64,000 nt of DNA from Norana najaformis (GCA_964023275.1 OZ029925.1:11801184-11865183), one strand, 5' to 3'. Positions 34,501 through 63,416 are shown, numbered from the stretch's first letter. Translations and numbers: made by a program. Notes: generated by a model from the letters alone, not told the origin.

Positions 34501-36249
34501 ACATGTGGTCACTGACAGCAAAGAAAGCCAGCTCTTTCTCAGTCAGACCCAATGGCTCAATCAGCAACTTTGCTTCATCAACTAAAGAAAACACAAAAAT
34601 CATTTTTTTTAAAACATGTATTGACAAAAGCATGCAGTAAATGAAAAAGTAGGGTATTTGGCAGCAGCAGGGAAAAGACCAATGTGCAAGAGTGACATGT
34701 ATTTGGAAATATATCTTCAATGGGAATGGGTAGTTCCAAAGTTCCCCCTTACAAGACCTCTGAATTGAAGGCCACATTCATAACTTCATTATATCAGAAT
34801 TTTCATTTCTCATTATATCAGATTTTTCGTTTCAATTAATGTAATAACTTGATTAATATGGAGAGTCTGGATTATTAATTGGCATTACGTGGTTAACTTC
34901 ACAATAAATGAACCGTACACGACATCATCTTGAAGCATTGGGTAACGTGTGGTCCAACAAAACCCACAATGGACGAGAATTCTGCAAAGGCCTCCTTCTC
35001 AAAGTACCTGTATGCAAGCACAAACATCACATGGCCATTAAAATACACACAATATATTTAAGAACTTAACAACACAGCCATGGTAGAAGTTGCTTCATTG
35101 TAACAAAGGGGTGAACTTTTTAAATGTTATGTAGTCAGTAATTTAATGCCCTTTTACGAATCAGCAATAACAATATAACTACTTAGTAACACAGTTAGTT
35201 TAAATAATAAATAAATAATAACAAAGAATGTAGTTCTGATATTTTTGAAGATTATATTTTTTCATACTTCTGTAGCATCTGTATATAAGAAGTACATGTA
35301 CAATCATTATTGTAAACTCAAGATTTCTACAGTGCCCAAAGAACCAGTTCATTAAGGTGCTCAATCAAAACAAAATATATATGCAGAAAGGGTCAGATTC
35401 AGTTCCTGGTCAAGATACAGGGGTCTGGCTGGCAGACGGCCAGACAGCTACGGTGGCTGGTGCTTGGAATTACAGTGGTTAGCTAGATATGGGGGAGAGA
35501 AGGAATCAGGATAAGATTTGTAGAAGAGGAGTGTTTTCAGTTTTGAGTGAAAGACCTGTACAGAGCCAGTAAGGGGTAAAGTGTTGGCGAGTTCATAGGA
35601 TGGGTAAGATAATTGTCGTAATTCTGGCGAGGAGTTTATTACTGAGGGGTGGCGGAAATATGGCTATGGTGTGATTTCCGAATTTCAAGGATGACGTGAC
35701 GACAGGGTGGAGAAGTGTTACGGTGAAAGTGGAGCTAGCTGAACGGAGTGGTTGGATTGGAAATAACTGACGGAAATAGGGTGGTTGGGATGATTGAAGT
35801 GTGCTGTAGGCAAATGATAGTCTTGTATTCTATTAGTTCAGGCTGAGCGCATGTGAATAAGCTGGTCCCCGCGACGTGGCTTTCGTTGGGCGCTGTAGAA
35901 ATCTCGGAATTACGATTAAGATTTCAAGCCACAATGCACTAGTCGATAGTTTTCTGCCAAAATAATATTCACTGATTCTTTTCTAAATGTACATCAATCT
36001 CACTGCCTAAGTTTGTGCAAGCGTTAAGACTGAAGGAGGTGGAACAAGTACTACGCTAGACTGAAACATGAAGGGCGACGATAAAGAAAAACAAATTGGG
36101 CTAAAGACGTAAAAATCAGCTTCAAATCACTCAAAAGCGAATCCAATGATGTTGTCGTTGAGCCAACGATTTTTATCGAGTACACTGAAATCCGATCGTC
36201 GGACTAAACTGTCGTGAAAACTTAAAACAACATCATCTTGTGCAGCCAT
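31566..36249 (-). CDS. SENP8: SENP8/DEN1/NEDP1 NEDD8-specific cysteine protease, 6 exons, 214 aa
   Basis: Processes NEDD8 precursor and removes NEDD8 from conjugates. Exons, minus: 36249-36131, 35007-34919, 34581-34476, 34076-33961, 33011-32967, 31735-31566; total 645 nt, all in phase. It begins MAAQDDVVLSFHDSLVRRSD and continues WLNDNIIGFAFE, as in human SENP8 (212 aa). The catalytic set is complete: H104 in GGTHW, D121 in YHYDS, C162 in NSHDCGVYVI, with the oxyanion-hole region PQQTN just before. The end, ISKKREELKSLI, matches human ITKKREEWKDLI. The 45-nt fifth exon is tiny but carries the PQQ motif. Intron 4 holds a LINE fragment and intron 5 a family C repeat. Head-to-head with the copine gene 1.4 kb away. 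Confidence 0.96.
32230..32700. repeat. Family C copy in SENP8 intron 5
   Basis: Begins TATACAGCACCTTTTAAGAA, then CATGGCTATCTAACAGATCT and GTTTCTTGAGGTATCTGTC, parallel to 9660-9770. The downstream body, with 'CTGAATACAACAATCAGCAACC', differs. Confidence 0.5.
33280..33600 (-). mobile_element. LINE reverse-transcriptase C-terminal fragment in SENP8 intron 4
   Basis: Minus-strand reading KRLQALMWRLVRLHYLSGDS, then ADARLFKAILNNPNHVL and QLLPPVKTLNYSLWPSTHD. This is the tail seen after the RT domain of several animal non-LTR elements. About 100 codons stay open, so the piece is fairly recent, but everything upstream is missing. Confidence 0.8.
33885..33935 (+). repeat. Family B short interspersed repeat fragment
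   Basis: CAACAGATGCCTTGTGCATTATG then GCACCAAAGAAG; part of the same family as 51597, 52557 and 57800. Confidence 0.5.
35311..35929. mobile_element. Family A, longest copy (about 620 bp) with inverted ends
   Basis: The left end reads AAGATTTCTACAGTGCCCAAAG. The right end, reversed, reads AATTCCGAGATTTCTACAGC then GCCCAACGAAAGCCACGTCG. The ends are therefore long imperfect inverted repeats. No ORF of use lies between them, so a non-autonomous DNA element is likely. It sits in SENP8 intron 1. Confidence 0.7.
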
Positions 36250-36435
36250 TTCTTTGAACGAGACTGTATAACGGGAATACAAGCATTTAAAATAATTCCA
36301 TCTATCAACAGTTTGTTTTTGGCGACAGTTTTACAGAGCCATCTGACGTCCTATTGGCTTTAGTGTCATCTGGCGACCGAAGGAATTTGTTTAGACCATC
36401 GGTAACTGTTGTACGTGTTACACAGCGACCTTAAA

Positions 36436-36640
36436 TTGCGTGGCACCCATTTAAAAGGGCAGCGGTGGTGAGGGGTCTCACTCAATAAAATTAATTGAAC
36501 AAATGAGCGGGGTCGAAGCCATACGGTCGCTATAGAAAATCATGTACATTTATATTTATTCACAAGTTTTTCTGTAGCGACCATATGGCCTCTATCACCA
36601 CGGCTGCCCATTTGAATGGCTGCCATGCCATTACTCTTCT
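36436..36640. repeat. Hairpin (MITE-like) element
   Basis: The left arm includes GGCAGCGGTGGTGA and CATACGGTCGCTATAGAAAA. The right arm read in reverse gives GGCAGCCGTGGTGATAGAGG and CATATGGTCGCTACAGAA. The arms are imperfect, with a short loop near 36545-36570. Related single arms lie at 25375-25440 and about 14520-14575. Confidence 0.7.
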
Positions 36641-36868
36641 GAAAGTCTTACCCTGATTCTTCCTCTTCCCCTAATATCTGTACGTTCCAATACGAAACAC
36701 CATCCGCCGTAGTCGTTTATCTGTCTACCTGCCTGACTTCTGAATCATGACTTGGAACCGAACCCTTTCAGCCCATCGATTTTGTTTTGACTAAGCACAT
36801 GTGAATAAGCTGTTCAAGCGACTTGGCTATCGTTGGGCGCTATAGAAATCTCAAGATTACGATTACGA
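36640..36868 (-). repeat. Family A copy, minus orientation
   Basis: Ends TATCGTTGGGCGCTATAGAAATCTCAAG; preceded by GATTTTGTTTTGACTAAGC and CATGACTTGGAACCGAACCC. Abuts the hairpin element. Confidence 0.75.
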
Positions 36869-37624
36869 TGTGTACTTGTGTATGACGGACAGGCTACAAG
36901 GCTATAACTGTTGATGGCTGAAGACAAGACAGAACAATTTAAAACAATTTAAAACCGCAGATTATTCTAGCTATAGTTAACCATCATTCTCTAGAATTAC
37001 ACATAGACCTGATGAATTGCTTGCTTGCTTACTTACCTACTTACTTGTTGATACAGAACAAAACACTTTTGTTTCTGTAATTATTTTTAGAAGGAATGTG
37101 TGAGATCTGCTAGACACTACACTTCAAAAGAATTGCCACTTCAATGGCTAATTACTAATTTAAATTACAAATGACAGAGACCTCAATATATTGTGGTCCA
37201 GAAAATGGGTCAGTCTGCACATCGGTCGCCTAACTGAAACTTGAATAATTTGTTAGTTTGGGACTCTATAGAAGCTGTTGGGTAAGATCGATCTCACCGG
37301 AATAGGTTGCCTTCGACAAGTGTTGACTGAGATTAATTTAGAATTCAGAGAAAGTGATAAATCAGGACCTGGGAATCCCTGATTACGAAATTAGGTCGGC
37401 CATTGCGAAACTAGGTCGGTTGTTACTATTGTTAGTTGCTTACGAATAGTCGATTCCAAGAGAGAGCGTCGATGTGGTAGATCGAGTTGTTCTTTGAATG
37501 TTCGAAACATCTTAATTACGTTTAAAAGCCAGAACAGTTGGATCCTATTTATTCGACAGTTTCGTTGCGTTTTGCATTAGTAATCGACCTGAATTAACAG
37601 ATCGTCTTCTGAGACAGCTCAAAA

Positions 37625-54466
<16,842 letters not shown>

Positions 54467-55040
54467 CGGACAGTGTGTCAGGGTTGCTCGGTCGACTGTG
54501 ATTTTTAAATGGGAGGCAGAGTTAGAACTTGTTGCGGCCATCAGTGTATGCTTTCCGAGCAACTGGCGATATGAGAACTTGCACAAATGTCAGTAACAAG
54601 GAATATGAGAGCATCGTGACTGCTTTTCTGAAATGGGCGATGTGAAAGCTTTGTTGTGCTTTCTAAGGTTGTTGAAGGTGTTTTCGAAGCTAGAGGCACG
54701 TTTCTTTAAAAAGATCAGTGCTTTTGAGAAACATAATTGTTGCAGGCATTTTGTTTTTGGTAGATCTGATCAAGTTTCATAGCGGCATAGCCGACATCAA
54801 CTGAGTCATGCGTTTTAAGGGTTTTTACAATTAATTCATTTCTGCTGATGTTTCTATTTTTTGTATTTGAAAAGTGTTGTGTGAACTATTTTGTGAGCAA
54901 TTTCTGCAGTAATGAATAATGTGTTTGCATCATATGCATGGTAAAACAACTGTTTTAAACACTATATACTGTGTTGTAGCTTTAGGCCACTAATCTGGCC
55001 AGAATGGTGTTAGATAAACTGTCTCACAATAAAGAACAGC
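54467..55040 (+). other. Copine 3' UTR with polyadenylation signal
   Basis: Sequence after the stop TAG at 54464-54466. The first AATAAA on this strand is at 55028-55033, giving a likely UTR of about 580 nt. Confidence 0.55.
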
Positions 55041-55654
55041 CGTTGTAGTCTGCAGCCAAACATTTACGGCTGCCTACCACTGGAAGCCACATTCTGTCTG
55101 GTTGTAGACCACAGTTGTGTTTTAGTGTCTGCTGTTACAGACATTACTTTCCAAGAGTTGTTTGCCCTCAAGGATTTTTGTGTTTCCGACTTTTATATAG
55201 CGCCTTTTATAAAACCTATCAAAACTGCTGCTGATTCGATGTTGCAGTTTCTTTTTATTGTTTGATGCTTTTTGTTTTTGATATTGCTTGACCTGACATA
55301 ATTATGTAATGCCTTTTATGGTTGTTGTTGTTGTTATTATTATTATTACTATTATTACAGATGTTTATAGTGCCCCAGTTGCCTGAATTTGCATCAAAGA
55401 TGTGTAGATAGATGGCTTCAAAAAAGGTTGCTCTTGTGGAAAGTTCATTTAACAGGTAACGGGGTTTAGCATTTTAGTAACTTCTACGAGTTCTGCTAAG
55501 GCTACATTTAAGTCATTTCAGAAGGTATCTGTGTATATTTTGTTTCTTAGTTTTGCTGGTCCCAGCCTTAAGCGCCTCATATGTATATAAACACTGCTTT
55601 ACATCTAATTGCTGCGAGTCCCTGGGTGCTGTTTCTGACCTTATTTACGTACCA

Positions 55655-55922
55655 AGTACTTGAGCATCGATCCTTGTTCCTCTTTCACAGATCCTATCCT
55701 GGCATCCCTTCTTCCTCTTCTCTCTTTCTCTGCTCTCCAACCCCAAACATTACCCCCTGTAGCTGCCACACCGTCTCTCCATCTGACTTTTGGATCTTGA
55801 CCTGGAACCGAACCCTTTTGCCTATCGATTTTGTTTTGACTGAGCGCCTGTGAATAAGCTGGTCTCTGCAGCGCAGCTTTCGTTGGGCGCTGTAGAAATC
55901 TCGGAATTACGATTACGATTAT
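55655..55922 (-). repeat. Family A copy, minus orientation, well preserved
   Basis: TCTTTCACAGATCCTATCC, CATCTGACTTTTGGATCTTG, CGATTTTGTTTTGACTGAGC, GCTTTCGTTGGGCGCTGTAG and AATCTCGGAATTACGATTAC in order. It is the reverse complement of 25566-25800. Confidence 0.85.
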
Positions 55923-57106
55923 TTGAAAAATTGGACATATCCTTTCAATATTTAGATTGGGGACAGCCTTATGTATACTCCCCAACTTTCCTGAATTAAA
56001 AAATTCTGAACAATATACACAGCATGGAAAAGGAAATATTTGCGCTTCAGTCAAAAGATTCCTCATCTCCAGACCACATCTTTGAGGACTAATGCTGATG
56101 GTATATCATTCTAAAGAGGTTTCAGTGTAACAGAAAGTAATATTTTCGTAGAGCATTTTAAAAGTATCCGTTTCTAAGTATGATGTGCTCAATCTGTGCC
56201 ACATTCCTGCATCGTTTTCTTGGCATTATCGCAAATTACCTGTGCACACTGATAAGCACAACATCTTAAAACCGCTTGGGTGCACTCCAAGTAGTTCCGG
56301 AGTATACTCGGGAGTATGCTAGTTCGTACTTGGTGTAATCTTGAACATAATTGGTTAGTATGCACACACCGAGTTGATGCCTGACTGCGCATGTGTGGTT
56401 AGCTCGCATCAGAACAGGTCAAAGGTCGTATTTAGCAAACAGTTTGGTGCATAGTAGGTTGCAGTAAGTGACTGGCTGAAAGGGGAAGACATAGTCTGAA
56501 CCAATGGGAAGCGGGGATATTTTTGCTTTCAATCTGTTCAATAGGAGATGGTGTGAACCAGAGGGGAAATGATCTATGCACAGAGGCAGAATGTACGAGG
56601 AAATGCATCTTCAATGGTAGATAGTCTGAAGGATGTGTCGATTGTTTTCTCTCTCCCTTCAAAGCAACCTGGTTGCTCAGAACTGCCTTATAAAAGTTTG
56701 GTGTTGTCATACATGCTGTCACTACAAAATCCTACAAAATTTGTCAAAACATTTTCAAGTATTTTTGTGAGCAGTTTTTTTACCATATCTTTATCTAATT
56801 TATCGTACTGTTGTCAGTTTTAAGTCTGTAATTAACGCAGCTATGTGATGCTCGACGTTTTACTCAGTTGCTCGAGTTACCTATGCATCTTATGCTAGCG
56901 TAAGAATTGATTATTTCATCAGAGCATTTTTGTAAAGCCACTAAGACTCCGAGTGTACACGAGCGATTTTTTCCCACATAAAATTAAATAAATCATAATG
57001 ATAAAGTAAAATCTGCAGACGTTTTTTTATCTGGTTGATCTTTTATCAGTTGTTTTTTGTGAATTAATACAATTATAGTTGATTAAAACTTTTTGTTGCC
57101 CAGCAT

Positions 57107-57335
57107 GTTTGCAGTGAGCAACAACCCAGCGGCTAGCGTGCTGTACGGTCAATCCACCAATGCTTTCAGCAAAATTGGCTACAAATGAGTACGCTGGTCA
57201 CACACTGTTGGTGAGGAGATGAAGCAATGCAGGACAGGACTGGCCACCTGCCCCTCATATGCCGAGGCTAAGAAAACGAATTCGCTAAAACTTCATACCC
57301 ATGGCTGCCTCTAAAGACCGCTCTTCTTTAGTATT
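57107..57335 (+). mobile_element. SINE S2 relative with diverged head
   Basis: Shares GCCGAGGCTAAGAAAA and the GACCGCTCTTCTTTAGTATTA end with 38050-38345. The tRNA A box is represented by AGCGGCTAGCGTGCTG. Confidence 0.65.
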
Positions 57336-57689
57336 AACATTATTGTTCTTATCATTTTTATTATTATGGTATCAACGGTCAACGCTGTACGAAAAGCTTG
57401 GTTGGTTCCATGTGTGCTAGAGCTTCAAAATAAATGTTTCGATCGCATCTCACTGTTGGTGAAAAAAACAATGAACCACTAACTACTATGCGATTGTAAT
57501 TCAGCAACAAGAATATTTTGCTCTCTACAAAAGCAAAACCACAGTCAGTAATCAAATTCCATGACATATAGTTAGTCTGTGACCATTTCTGTATTTATGT
57601 TGCTCCACTATCAATGAACAAAACTCAATCAATGAAGCTCGGCACGTATGCAAGCAAGAACCTCTACAGCGACCTTAAGACTTGTCTGT

Positions 57690-57855
57690 TTTAACTTAAT
57701 TACTCACCACAGCTGGACTTCTGGTTGCCCCGACGCATTGGACTTCAACGGGACTTCTCCAACGGGTTACGATTATCTCACCTAAAATCACCATTGTTTA
57801 ATGCCTTGTGCATTATAACGCCACTATAGAAGTAATTAGATTAGATTAGGTGACC
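57690..57855 (+). repeat. Family B, longest copy with (AGATT)n tail
   Basis: TGGACTTCAACGGGACTTCT, then GTTTAATGCCTTGTGCATTA, TAACGCCACTATAGAAGTAA and TTAGATTAGATT. The (AGATT)n end fits a retroposed SINE. Confidence 0.6.
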
Positions 57856-58501
57856 ATCTTATGGGAGAACTGAACCCTTACACTTCGTGTTACAAGGTGA
57901 ACTCTTGACCAGTCTGCCACCATGTCTCACTGTGTCAGACAATTTCTGTCTATAGTGTTCAGGCCACAATACACTGGAGTAATATCTCAGAATGTACAAA
58001 TTTATGTATGATATAAAAAAGGTACAAGGAACACTTACCACGGTCCATTCATTTAAATGCAGGCAAATTATATTACACGCTACATGCACTACGGAATTTA
58101 CAGAATATAGCTTTTGCCACAACTTACAAAATGCTTTTCTCATTTTTAAGACATGACCTGTAAATAATCAACAGTTTCAAAATATAATTTAAGCTCGTTA
58201 AGTTTATTGTGAATAGCCCCATTTCGTATTGAATGGCTGTGTTCTGAACAGCCCTTTTACAGCATTTATTTTTATTTATCTTTAATTTTATTTTATATTT
58301 ATTTATTATTAATTATTTATTTCAGCATTTATTTTAACAGTCCTTTTTATTTTGAGGACACCCTTTTATATACTGAACAGCCATGTTTATTTTTAACAGT
58401 TACATCATTGTACATTTTAAGAGGCCAAGCTCTGTTTCTTTAAGAGTCATAACTTCTGTTTACTTTAAACACCAACTTCCGAATAGTTTCTCTTCCTGTT
58501 G

Positions 58502-61500
58502 TTATTTCGTAGTTTCCTCATCTTTCATTGATCCAAGTTCCTTAATGTTGAACTCCTGGATGCTGTCAATTCGCCAATCGCTCTGGGTCTCGTATTCATA
58601 ATTGCGACAGAATCTAAAATGACAATAAAAATAACAACTCAAAGTTTGAAGTGATGTGCATTAATCTGGATTTTTACACAGTGCTTTTTAAGAATCAAAT
58701 GCAACATCTGCTTTATTATTATTATTATTATGTATTATTATTATTAGTAGTAGTAGTATTGTATTATTATTATTGTATTATTATTATTGTATTATTATTT
58801 TTAATATCATTATTACTTATAGTCATTTTAGTTCTGGGCCCATGTGTCTAAGGCTGTCACAGATTCACTCAGTCATGTGGGTGTGCTTGAAGGAAACACA
58901 TTGTTTTAAGTCCTATTCTGAATCAATTACCGATGCCAGGTGGTAGGCTGTTCCAGATAGACGGCCCAGCAACTGCAAAACTCCATAAACTATACCGTCT
59001 AGCTGTCGTTGCTGGAAAGTGGAGGTTGCCAAGAGTTGCTATGATCTCACCTAAGTCAGGTTGCTAAATCCCATTAACGCATTGTGAAAACAAGAAATCA
59101 GTGTAGTGAACAATATTTCGGATGATCTAGAGTCTGAGCATTCCTAAGTGCCACAGAGAAACTGTATTGAAATTAGCACGATTCTTTTGGTGGCATGCAG
59201 AAAACATGCGACCAAATTTGGGTCCGACATGGCTCATCAGAATATCTTGCTGTAAAGAAACATGTACAGGTCAATAGAAAATTCATCTTACATGTACTAA
59301 ATGTATGTAGGAAAGAAAATACCTGATGATCGTTTGAATAAGAAGCGGCTCAGATTGAAACATCCTGATCGCCAGACAGAAGACGTCGATTGATACAGCA
59401 AATGATCCTACAGTGATCAATCAAAATTTAAACGATCCTCGATTAACCAAGCAACACAGAAATGATCATACAATAACTAACTAAAACTTACTCTTGACTC
59501 TTCAGATGCTTACCATTGTAGTCTTCGCTTTTCGGCCCGTAACCAATATTTACATGTGCCTCAGTCAGGATTACTAACTTTGCACACACATTACGCAGTA
59601 AGTTCTGTAAATAACGTGACTAAATAATAAATAGTAACAGGAATCAGTGTCATTCGTCAATTAAGAGAATTGACCTCAGAAGTGTTTGGGAAGGTCTGTT
59701 CAAATGCATTCGCACGGTAGATTGAAAGGTGTTGGAAAACAAAATTTTGCTGCTATTGATATTATTATTTATAATTATTATCATTTTTATACTTATTATT
59801 ATGAATTTGCAAATTTATTTCTTACAAAATATTTTTTTAAACAAAGGTTTATTAAATACAGTATCACCTTCCACTAAGTCCTCTGATCGTCCACTTGTGC
59901 TCTTCGAAGAGTCAATGGTGAATAAATTAAGTAATTAATTAATCAAAAAATGAATGACTGAATAAACAAACAAATGAAAAAATGAATGGATTGAGGGTAG
60001 GTTAAACAGATGGAAAAATGAACAAATGAATGGACATGTGAATGAATGGATGGATGGATAGACGATTTAATGGTGGAATTTACGATGAATTAATTACTGA
60101 ATAGATGGATGGATGAACAAACGAAAGCTCATTTTACTTGCCTTCTTCCCGGTGACGAACTGAAGAAACATTGAATTTGGCGAGGTTGATGTTCTCCGGA
60201 AGAATTTCAATACTTTGCAGCTGCTCAAGCGACAGGGCTGAGACAATCTCCTTCATCCTGCTCACCACCTACAATATTTACTATAAAATAAACTAAAAAT
60301 AAATTTATTAAAATAATAGTGAAAGTATCTTCTTTTCTGCTCACCACCTATGACAAAAATTAATTTTAAAAAAAAGTTATTAAAATAATAGTGAAAAATG
60401 TCATCAGTCGATAATAGCTTCTAAGCAGAATCACATTCTGATATCACTATCCTTTGGGCAGAACTAATCGAGGTCCATAAGGCCTCATAGACTGGAAGAC
60501 AGGCTATGGAGAAGAACAACTTCTTGTTCTTGCCTAACCTGACCCAACTGATCCTTGCTAACTAATCTGGCTAATCCTTGCCTAATCCAACTAATCTGAC
60601 CCACCCTTGCCTTGCATAAACTTTCCTCTCCTCTCGTCACTTTTTAATCTTCAGGAAGACAATAAACTTTTATCCTTCCCAAATTTAATGACATCTGACT
60701 GTTCTAGATGACATTTACAAAGTGTCATAACAGTCGCTTCGTCATTATATAACTGAGCTAGTTAAACACCAAGAAAAACATAAATAAATAAATTAAATAA
60801 ATAAATAAAATGAAAGAAACAGCTTACTTCAGTCGAAGCAACTGACTTCATGCCATCAAAATCTTTGAGAACTGCCAACCTCGTCAGATGACAAACCGCC
60901 TGTGTTTTCGAAAGACATTACAAGAAAGTAACTTAGGGTGAGATCCCTATAATAAAATTATTGATGCTGCTGCTGATGATGATGATGTTGATGAACATAA
61001 TAACGATGATGGTGGTGATGACTGTTAAAAGGAAGACGCTAATCACAAAGACAATGATGAAGGTGGTGATGACAATGAAGACGATAATGACTATGATAGT
61101 GAACGTGATTACTATGATGATGACGATGACAATGTTGCTGATGTTGATGGATGGCAATGGATAAGAATCAAATAATAATAATAACTCATAAGGGAAAAAA
61201 TCTGAAACAAAACAAGAATAGAGAAACACTATATTAATTAACATCAATAACATCAATTATCTAATTAACAATATTAATTAATATCTAAAGATATTCTGAA
61301 AATATATCATCGTAGCTTACCTGTTTTGCACCGTAGAGGAAATCTTGTCGGTTGAACGAACTGTCGAGCCAGCCCTGAACAATGAACATATACCAGAGGT
61401 TCTTCAGCCAATCGATGGGGTGTGGAATGTGGACCACCACACCTTTCATTTCCGTCCTCGGTTCGTTTCCCCCTTCTCGGTTGTTCGTCGAGTACATTCT

Positions 61501-61827
61501 ACCCGTCCCATTGTTCCAGCAGGGTATCGCCAGCGGGCTTGGGTTGTGGAAATTTCGATAGAAGTTCGCCGATAAAGTACTGTGAAAGTTGGCCAAACCG
61601 AGTATGGACGAAGACACAGCTGGTGTAGTGCGGCGTTTATGGTTTCTTGACGGTTTCGAGACTATATGTCGACCTGCATGGAAGGTTACGGGCAAGGCCG
61701 TCTCGTGGGTGAAAGGCAAGGCTCCCCAACACGGCAGAGGATGTCCAACAAAAAGCGAATTTAAAAGCGCGTTTTTGTTCGAAAAAATCGTCCGTACAAA
61801 ACGAAACTCTGCGCCCAGATTACGCAT
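58502..61827 (-). CDS. MAIP1: MAIP1-like m-AAA protease-interacting protein (mitochondrial), 6 exons, about 324 aa
   Basis: MAIP1 is a mitochondrial matrix protein with a Tim44-like fold that binds the m-AAA protease and aids EMRE maturation. Exons, minus: 61827-61321, 60899-60828, 60268-(60161 or 60138), 59604-59514, 59407-59323, 58613-58502. The first about 110 residues are Arg/Ser/Asn-rich with few acids, as in a mitochondrial presequence. The body aligns to human in order: VVVHIPHPIDWLKNLWYMF, LDSSFNRQDFLYGAKQ (human DKEFSIEEFTRGAKQ), VVSRMKEIVSALS, and the C-terminal NYEYETQSDWRIDSIQEF (human SYEFQ...PDWTIARIE). Five joins keep phase. The third-to-fourth does not with the best donors (GC at 60141 or GT at 60137); a weak GTTCGT donor after 60160 does. 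Human MAIP1 is 291 aa. Other Tim44-like families were considered, but the GAKQ and YE(F/Y)...DW motifs favour MAIP1. Confidence 0.82.
58660..59170. repeat. Dispersed element with LINE-3'-like block, MAIP1 intron 5
   Basis: ACACAGTGCTTTTTAAGAAT, a (TTATTA)n insertion 58712-58805, then GGTAGGCTGTTCCAGATAGA and GGCCCAGCAACTGCAAAACT. It belongs to the group of blocks at 9620 and 17876. Confidence 0.45.
59940..60130. repeat. Degenerate (GAATGGAT)n repeat, MAIP1 intron 3
   Basis: AATGAATGGATGGATGGATA and related words, adjacent to the exon whose donor is unclear. Confidence 0.65.
60955..61170. repeat. Degenerate (GATGAT)n repeat, MAIP1 intron 1
   Basis: GATGATGATGATGTTGATG-type triplets. The Met/Thr- and Ile/Val-rich frames crossing it are artefacts. 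Confidence 0.8.
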
Positions 61828-63137
61828 GTCGATCGGATAGCAATGCTTTCAAACGATTTCTGTCCAAGTAAGCTTCACTTGAGAATCTCCGCACTTACAA
61901 ACAACAAACTCGGGGCAATAACCTCTTACCAGAACAACAACCAGCTAGAAACTACACTTGACGATTTTACTCATGAACTTCGTAATTCAGTTTAAACTTA
62001 CTCGAAATTGTAAAATTTGATTAAGTAAGCGTAATTCTACCACAGAAAAATTAACTACGACAGAAGAAAACTTATTAGTGCGCAACGAAATATACGACAC
62101 TCTTCTGGGTAACTGGGTCGAAGAACGAGAGTGGAGAGTATGAATATAATATTAGGTTGGCCTACTAGTTCGACAACAACATCCAAGCAGCACGCAGACA
62201 TTTTTAGACGTTTGTTTTCAGTTGTAGTAAGGTGGATAAGGCCCAGAAAAGCAGTGAATTGTTCAACAAATGGATAAGAGCATGAAACTTGGCACATATA
62301 CTGAAAACAACATGCTGAATCCAAATTTAATGGATGCAGTGATTTATATGGCGCCATCATCCTTTAAAATGAGGTCAAAGTACAGAACTGCAAAATAGAA
62401 ACAAATGTCCATTTCAGGCATGGATAATGATAATATACTTTATAATATAATATACTTTAGTGTATATATATAATATATATATATATAATATATATATATA
62501 TAATATCCAAGAACACATGCTGAATCCAAAATTAAAATGAGGCCAAAATGCACAACCACAAAACAAAGAAACAAGATAGAAATATTTTTAAACTGCGCAG
62601 AATAAGAACTTGAAACATATAAACCTGCCCTCCTCAGATAGCTTGGGACTGACACAACAATTATAGCTGTGGCAGAGTTACCGGATTTTTGTTTTTTATA
62701 CATTTTTTTCCCCTTAAATATAATCATTTTGGAACAAATAACAGCATTTATAGTAGGGTAAACACAGGAAATATATAGAGGCCTACGACAATCTGATTTT
62801 GAGAATTGCCCGAGATTCAAATATTTGAAATAAACCGCGATCACAGGCCTACATTCATACATATTGTACATACACATATACATACATCGTATCATTCGTA
62901 TGCGACTATTTCTTTCTTTATTGACAGTTGTTGTTCTCATTTTAGTTAAGAATTGATTAGCTGTTCGGGGGTTGGACATTAGCCATTGTTACATTATCGT
63001 GTAATAGGCTGCCCTAAATTAGCGGGACCTCGACCCCTTTTTGGTAGACCTTTGCATCGGAACAAGTGTATTTTTTGTTATTTGCAATGTTTTTATTCTG
63101 TTCTTCTTTGGAGCACTAAACTTACTTACTTACTTAC

Positions 63138-63374
63138 GTAATCGTAATTCCGAGATTTCTACAGCGCCCAACGAAAGCCACGCCGCGGGAACCAGCTAAT
63201 TCACAGGTGCTCAGTTAAAGCAAAATCGATAGGCAAAAGGGTTCGGTTACAAGTCAAGATCCAAAAGTCAGACGGAGAGACAGAGTGGCAGCTATGGATG
63301 GGTGGTGTTTGGGGTTGGAGAGGAGAGAGATAAGAGGAAGAAGGGGTGTCAGGATATGATCTGTGAAAGAGATA
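63138..63374 (+). repeat. Family A copy
   Basis: ACGTAATCGTAATTCCGAGA, CAGCGCCCAACGAAAGCCAC, ATCGATAGGCAAAAGGGTTC and TCAGACGGAGAGACAGAG. The 3' side stops at GATCTGTGAAAGAG, the same place where the 25566 copy continues. Confidence 0.85.
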
Positions 63375-63416
63375 CATAGATACGTAAATAAATATAGGCT
63401 ATTGGCCTAAGTACAA

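Larger units (their letters stand above)
36250..37624. promoter_or_regulatory. Divergent SENP8/copine intergenic (bidirectional promoter) region
   Basis: Both start codons face away from this 1375-bp gap. Part is filled by repeats (hairpin element 36436-36640, family A 36640-36868). The remaining unique sequence is 36250-36430 next to SENP8 and 36900-37624 next to the copine. No TATA box was identified with confidence. Confidence 0.5.
55041..58501. other. Convergent intergenic region, copine to MAIP1-like gene
   Basis: Repeats: (TTATTA)n near 55335; family A minus copy 55655-55920; family E 56480-56635; SINE S2 relative 57107-57335; family B 57690-57855; TTTATTTAT-rich tract 58260-58350. No further protein gene recognised. 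Confidence 0.6.

Noticed and set aside
59850-59930. Candidate missing MAIP1 microexon
   Set aside because: Lengths could restore phase, but both phase-compatible readings contain a stop codon.
61345-61840. Plus-strand frames of 68-83 codons
   Set aside because: Opposite-strand shadows of MAIP1 exon 1, with no family similarity.
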